40,360 bases of DNA, taken from Clostridia bacterium (lineage in GTDB: Bacteria; Bacillota; Clostridia; Oscillospirales; QAMX01). The notes under the pieces are model-generated. The model saw only the letters and a program-made list of their open reading frames with translations. It did no database searches and had not been told where the DNA came from. The translations under genes and the position numbers were made by a program. The stretch covers positions 1 to 40,360 of the forward strand of contig JAFQKV010000003.1 of assembly GCA_017414715.1 (NCBI GenBank). The letters run 5' to 3'. The first letter of the stretch is position 1, and each line of letters opens with the position of its first letter. Below are positions 39,512 to 40,360 of this stretch, one piece after another.

Positions 39512-40360
39512 ATGAGTGAACTCCGTCCCGAATCCATGGCCCGCATCACAACCCCCGAGCTTGCCAACGAATTTATTGAAGCCCAGATCCGTGAGGTCCG
39601 CGCCCAGGTGGGCGACCGCAAGGTCCTGCTTGCCCTCTCCGGCGGTGTGGACTCCTCCGTCGTCGCCGCCCTGCTCATCAAGGCCATCGGCCGCCAGCTC
39701 GTCTGCGTCCACGTCAACCACGGCCTGATGCGCAAGGATGAGAGCGAAGGTGTCATCCGTCTCTTCCAGGACGGTCTGGATGCCAACCTCATCTACGTCG
39801 ATGCCACCGACCGTTTCCTCGACCTCCTCGCCGGTGTCGCCGATCCCGAAAAGAAGAGAAAAATCATCGGTGCCGAGTTCATCAACGTCTTTGCCGATGA
39901 GGCCCGCAAGCTGGAGGACGTGGATTTCCTCGCTCAGGGCACCATCTATCCCGACATCCTCGAAAGCATCAAGCAGGCCGAGGGCAAAAAGGCCGTCAAG
40001 AGCCACCACAACGTCGGCGGTCTGCCCGAGGATCTGAAGTTTGAGCTGGTCGAACCCCTGAAGCTGCTCTATAAGGACGAGGTCCGCGTGGTCGGTGAGG
40101 CTCTGGGGCTTCCCCACGCCATGGTCTACCGTCAGCCTTTCCCCGGCCCCGGCCTGGGTGTCCGCTGCCTCGGTGCCATCACCCGCGACCGTCTCCACGC
40201 CCTCCGCGAGGCCGATGCCATCCTCCGTGAGGAGTTTGACAATGCCGGTCTCGCCGGCAAGGTCTGGCAGTACTTCGTCATCGTGCCCGACATCAAGAGC
40301 GTCGGTGTCAAGGATGACAGCCGCTATGAGGGCTGGCCCGCCATCATCCGTGCCGTCAAC
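39512..40360 (+). CDS. guaA: GMP synthase, ATP-pyrophosphatase part, truncated by the window end
   Basis: The 283 visible residues start [21 protein letters not shown] and reach the ATP-pyrophosphatase P-loop SGGVDSS at 43-49. [37 protein letters not shown] and [15 protein letters not shown] follow, all typical of GMP synthase, which amidates XMP to GMP. The usual 190-residue N-terminal glutaminase domain is absent, since the frame starts about 30 residues before the synthetase domain with GGAGGAA upstream. It must then use free ammonia or a separate glutaminase subunit. Codon bias is strong. The C-terminus lies beyond the window. Confidence 0.92.
   Translation, partial: MSELRPESMARITTPELANEFIEAQIREVRAQVGDRKVLLALSGGVDSSVVAALLIKAIGRQLVCVHVNHGLMRKDESEGVIRLFQDGLDANLIYVDATDRFLDLLAGVADPEKKRKIIGAEFINVFADEARKLEDVDFLAQGTIYPDILESIKQAEGKKAVKSHHNVGGLPEDLKFELVEPLKLLYKDEVRVVGEALGLPHAMVYRQPFPGPGLGVRCLGAITRDRLHALREADAILREEFDNAGLAGKVWQYFVIVPDIKSVGVKDDSRYEGWPAIIRAVN

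Overview
The window looks like a chromosomal segment of a strictly anaerobic gut clostridium, most likely Oscillospiraceae/Oscillospirales. The inference rests on a GC-rich genome with sigma-A type promoters, AGGAGG-type ribosome binding sites, a T-box riboswitch, Firmicutes-type housekeeping genes (tmcAL, rlmH with a YycJ-like MBL protein, a YlmC/YmxH family gene, a MurA of the GGCDFG type, a zinc-ribbon L28), an SdpR/SdpI-type pair and many cytoplasmic glycosidases. No phage, CRISPR array, tRNA or rRNA was seen.

Layout. 1-5018 (minus strand): nitroreductase plus a truncated nucleoside hydrolase on their own promoter, preceded by acetate kinase, a surface lipoprotein with cyclase-like repeats and a GH4 alpha-galactosidase-like enzyme. 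5074-11079 (plus): tmcAL, a DUF4380-like protein and mfd. 11095-12628 (minus): a small protein, a DUF6054-like protein and a radical SAM/SPASM enzyme. 12657-14502 (plus): an ArsR/SdpR-like repressor with an SdpI-like membrane protein, then nagB. 14658-23991 (minus): a glycan-catabolism operon (PHP phosphoesterase, six-hairpin glycosidase, GH109-like, GH4 with CHGV motif, GH2) followed by a five-bladed propeller glycosidase. 24006-26003 (minus): an adenylate-forming acyl-CoA synthetase behind a T-box whose specifier reads UAC (Tyr). 26062-28978 (plus): Zur-like regulator and a three-gene zinc-type ABC transporter. 28980-32130 (minus): ylmC-like, rlmH, MBL hydrolase and murA. 32186-34700 (plus): GH32 beta-fructosidase and fructokinase-like PfkB. 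34705-36329: an AT-richer, inverted-repeat-bounded insertion that carries a second-hand-looking gpsA and sits inside what appears to have been a shared terminator hairpin. 36333-39056 (minus): two TIM-barrel proteins (one an unassigned glycosidase candidate). 39150-end (plus): rpmB and a guaA form without the glutaminase domain.

How the genes work together. The central minus-strand operon and the surrounding GH4, GH2, GH32, GH109 and TIM-barrel genes describe a cell that imports small glycosides or uronides and hydrolyses them inside the cytoplasm. None of these enzymes shows a signal peptide and no sugar transporter lies in the window. nagB, fructokinase and acetate kinase feed the products into glycolysis and acetate formation. 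The most unusual signals are the Tyr-type T-box in front of a lone acyl-CoA synthetase, the gpsA-carrying element in a terminator, and the mutually exclusive RNA hairpins between ackA and the lipoprotein gene.
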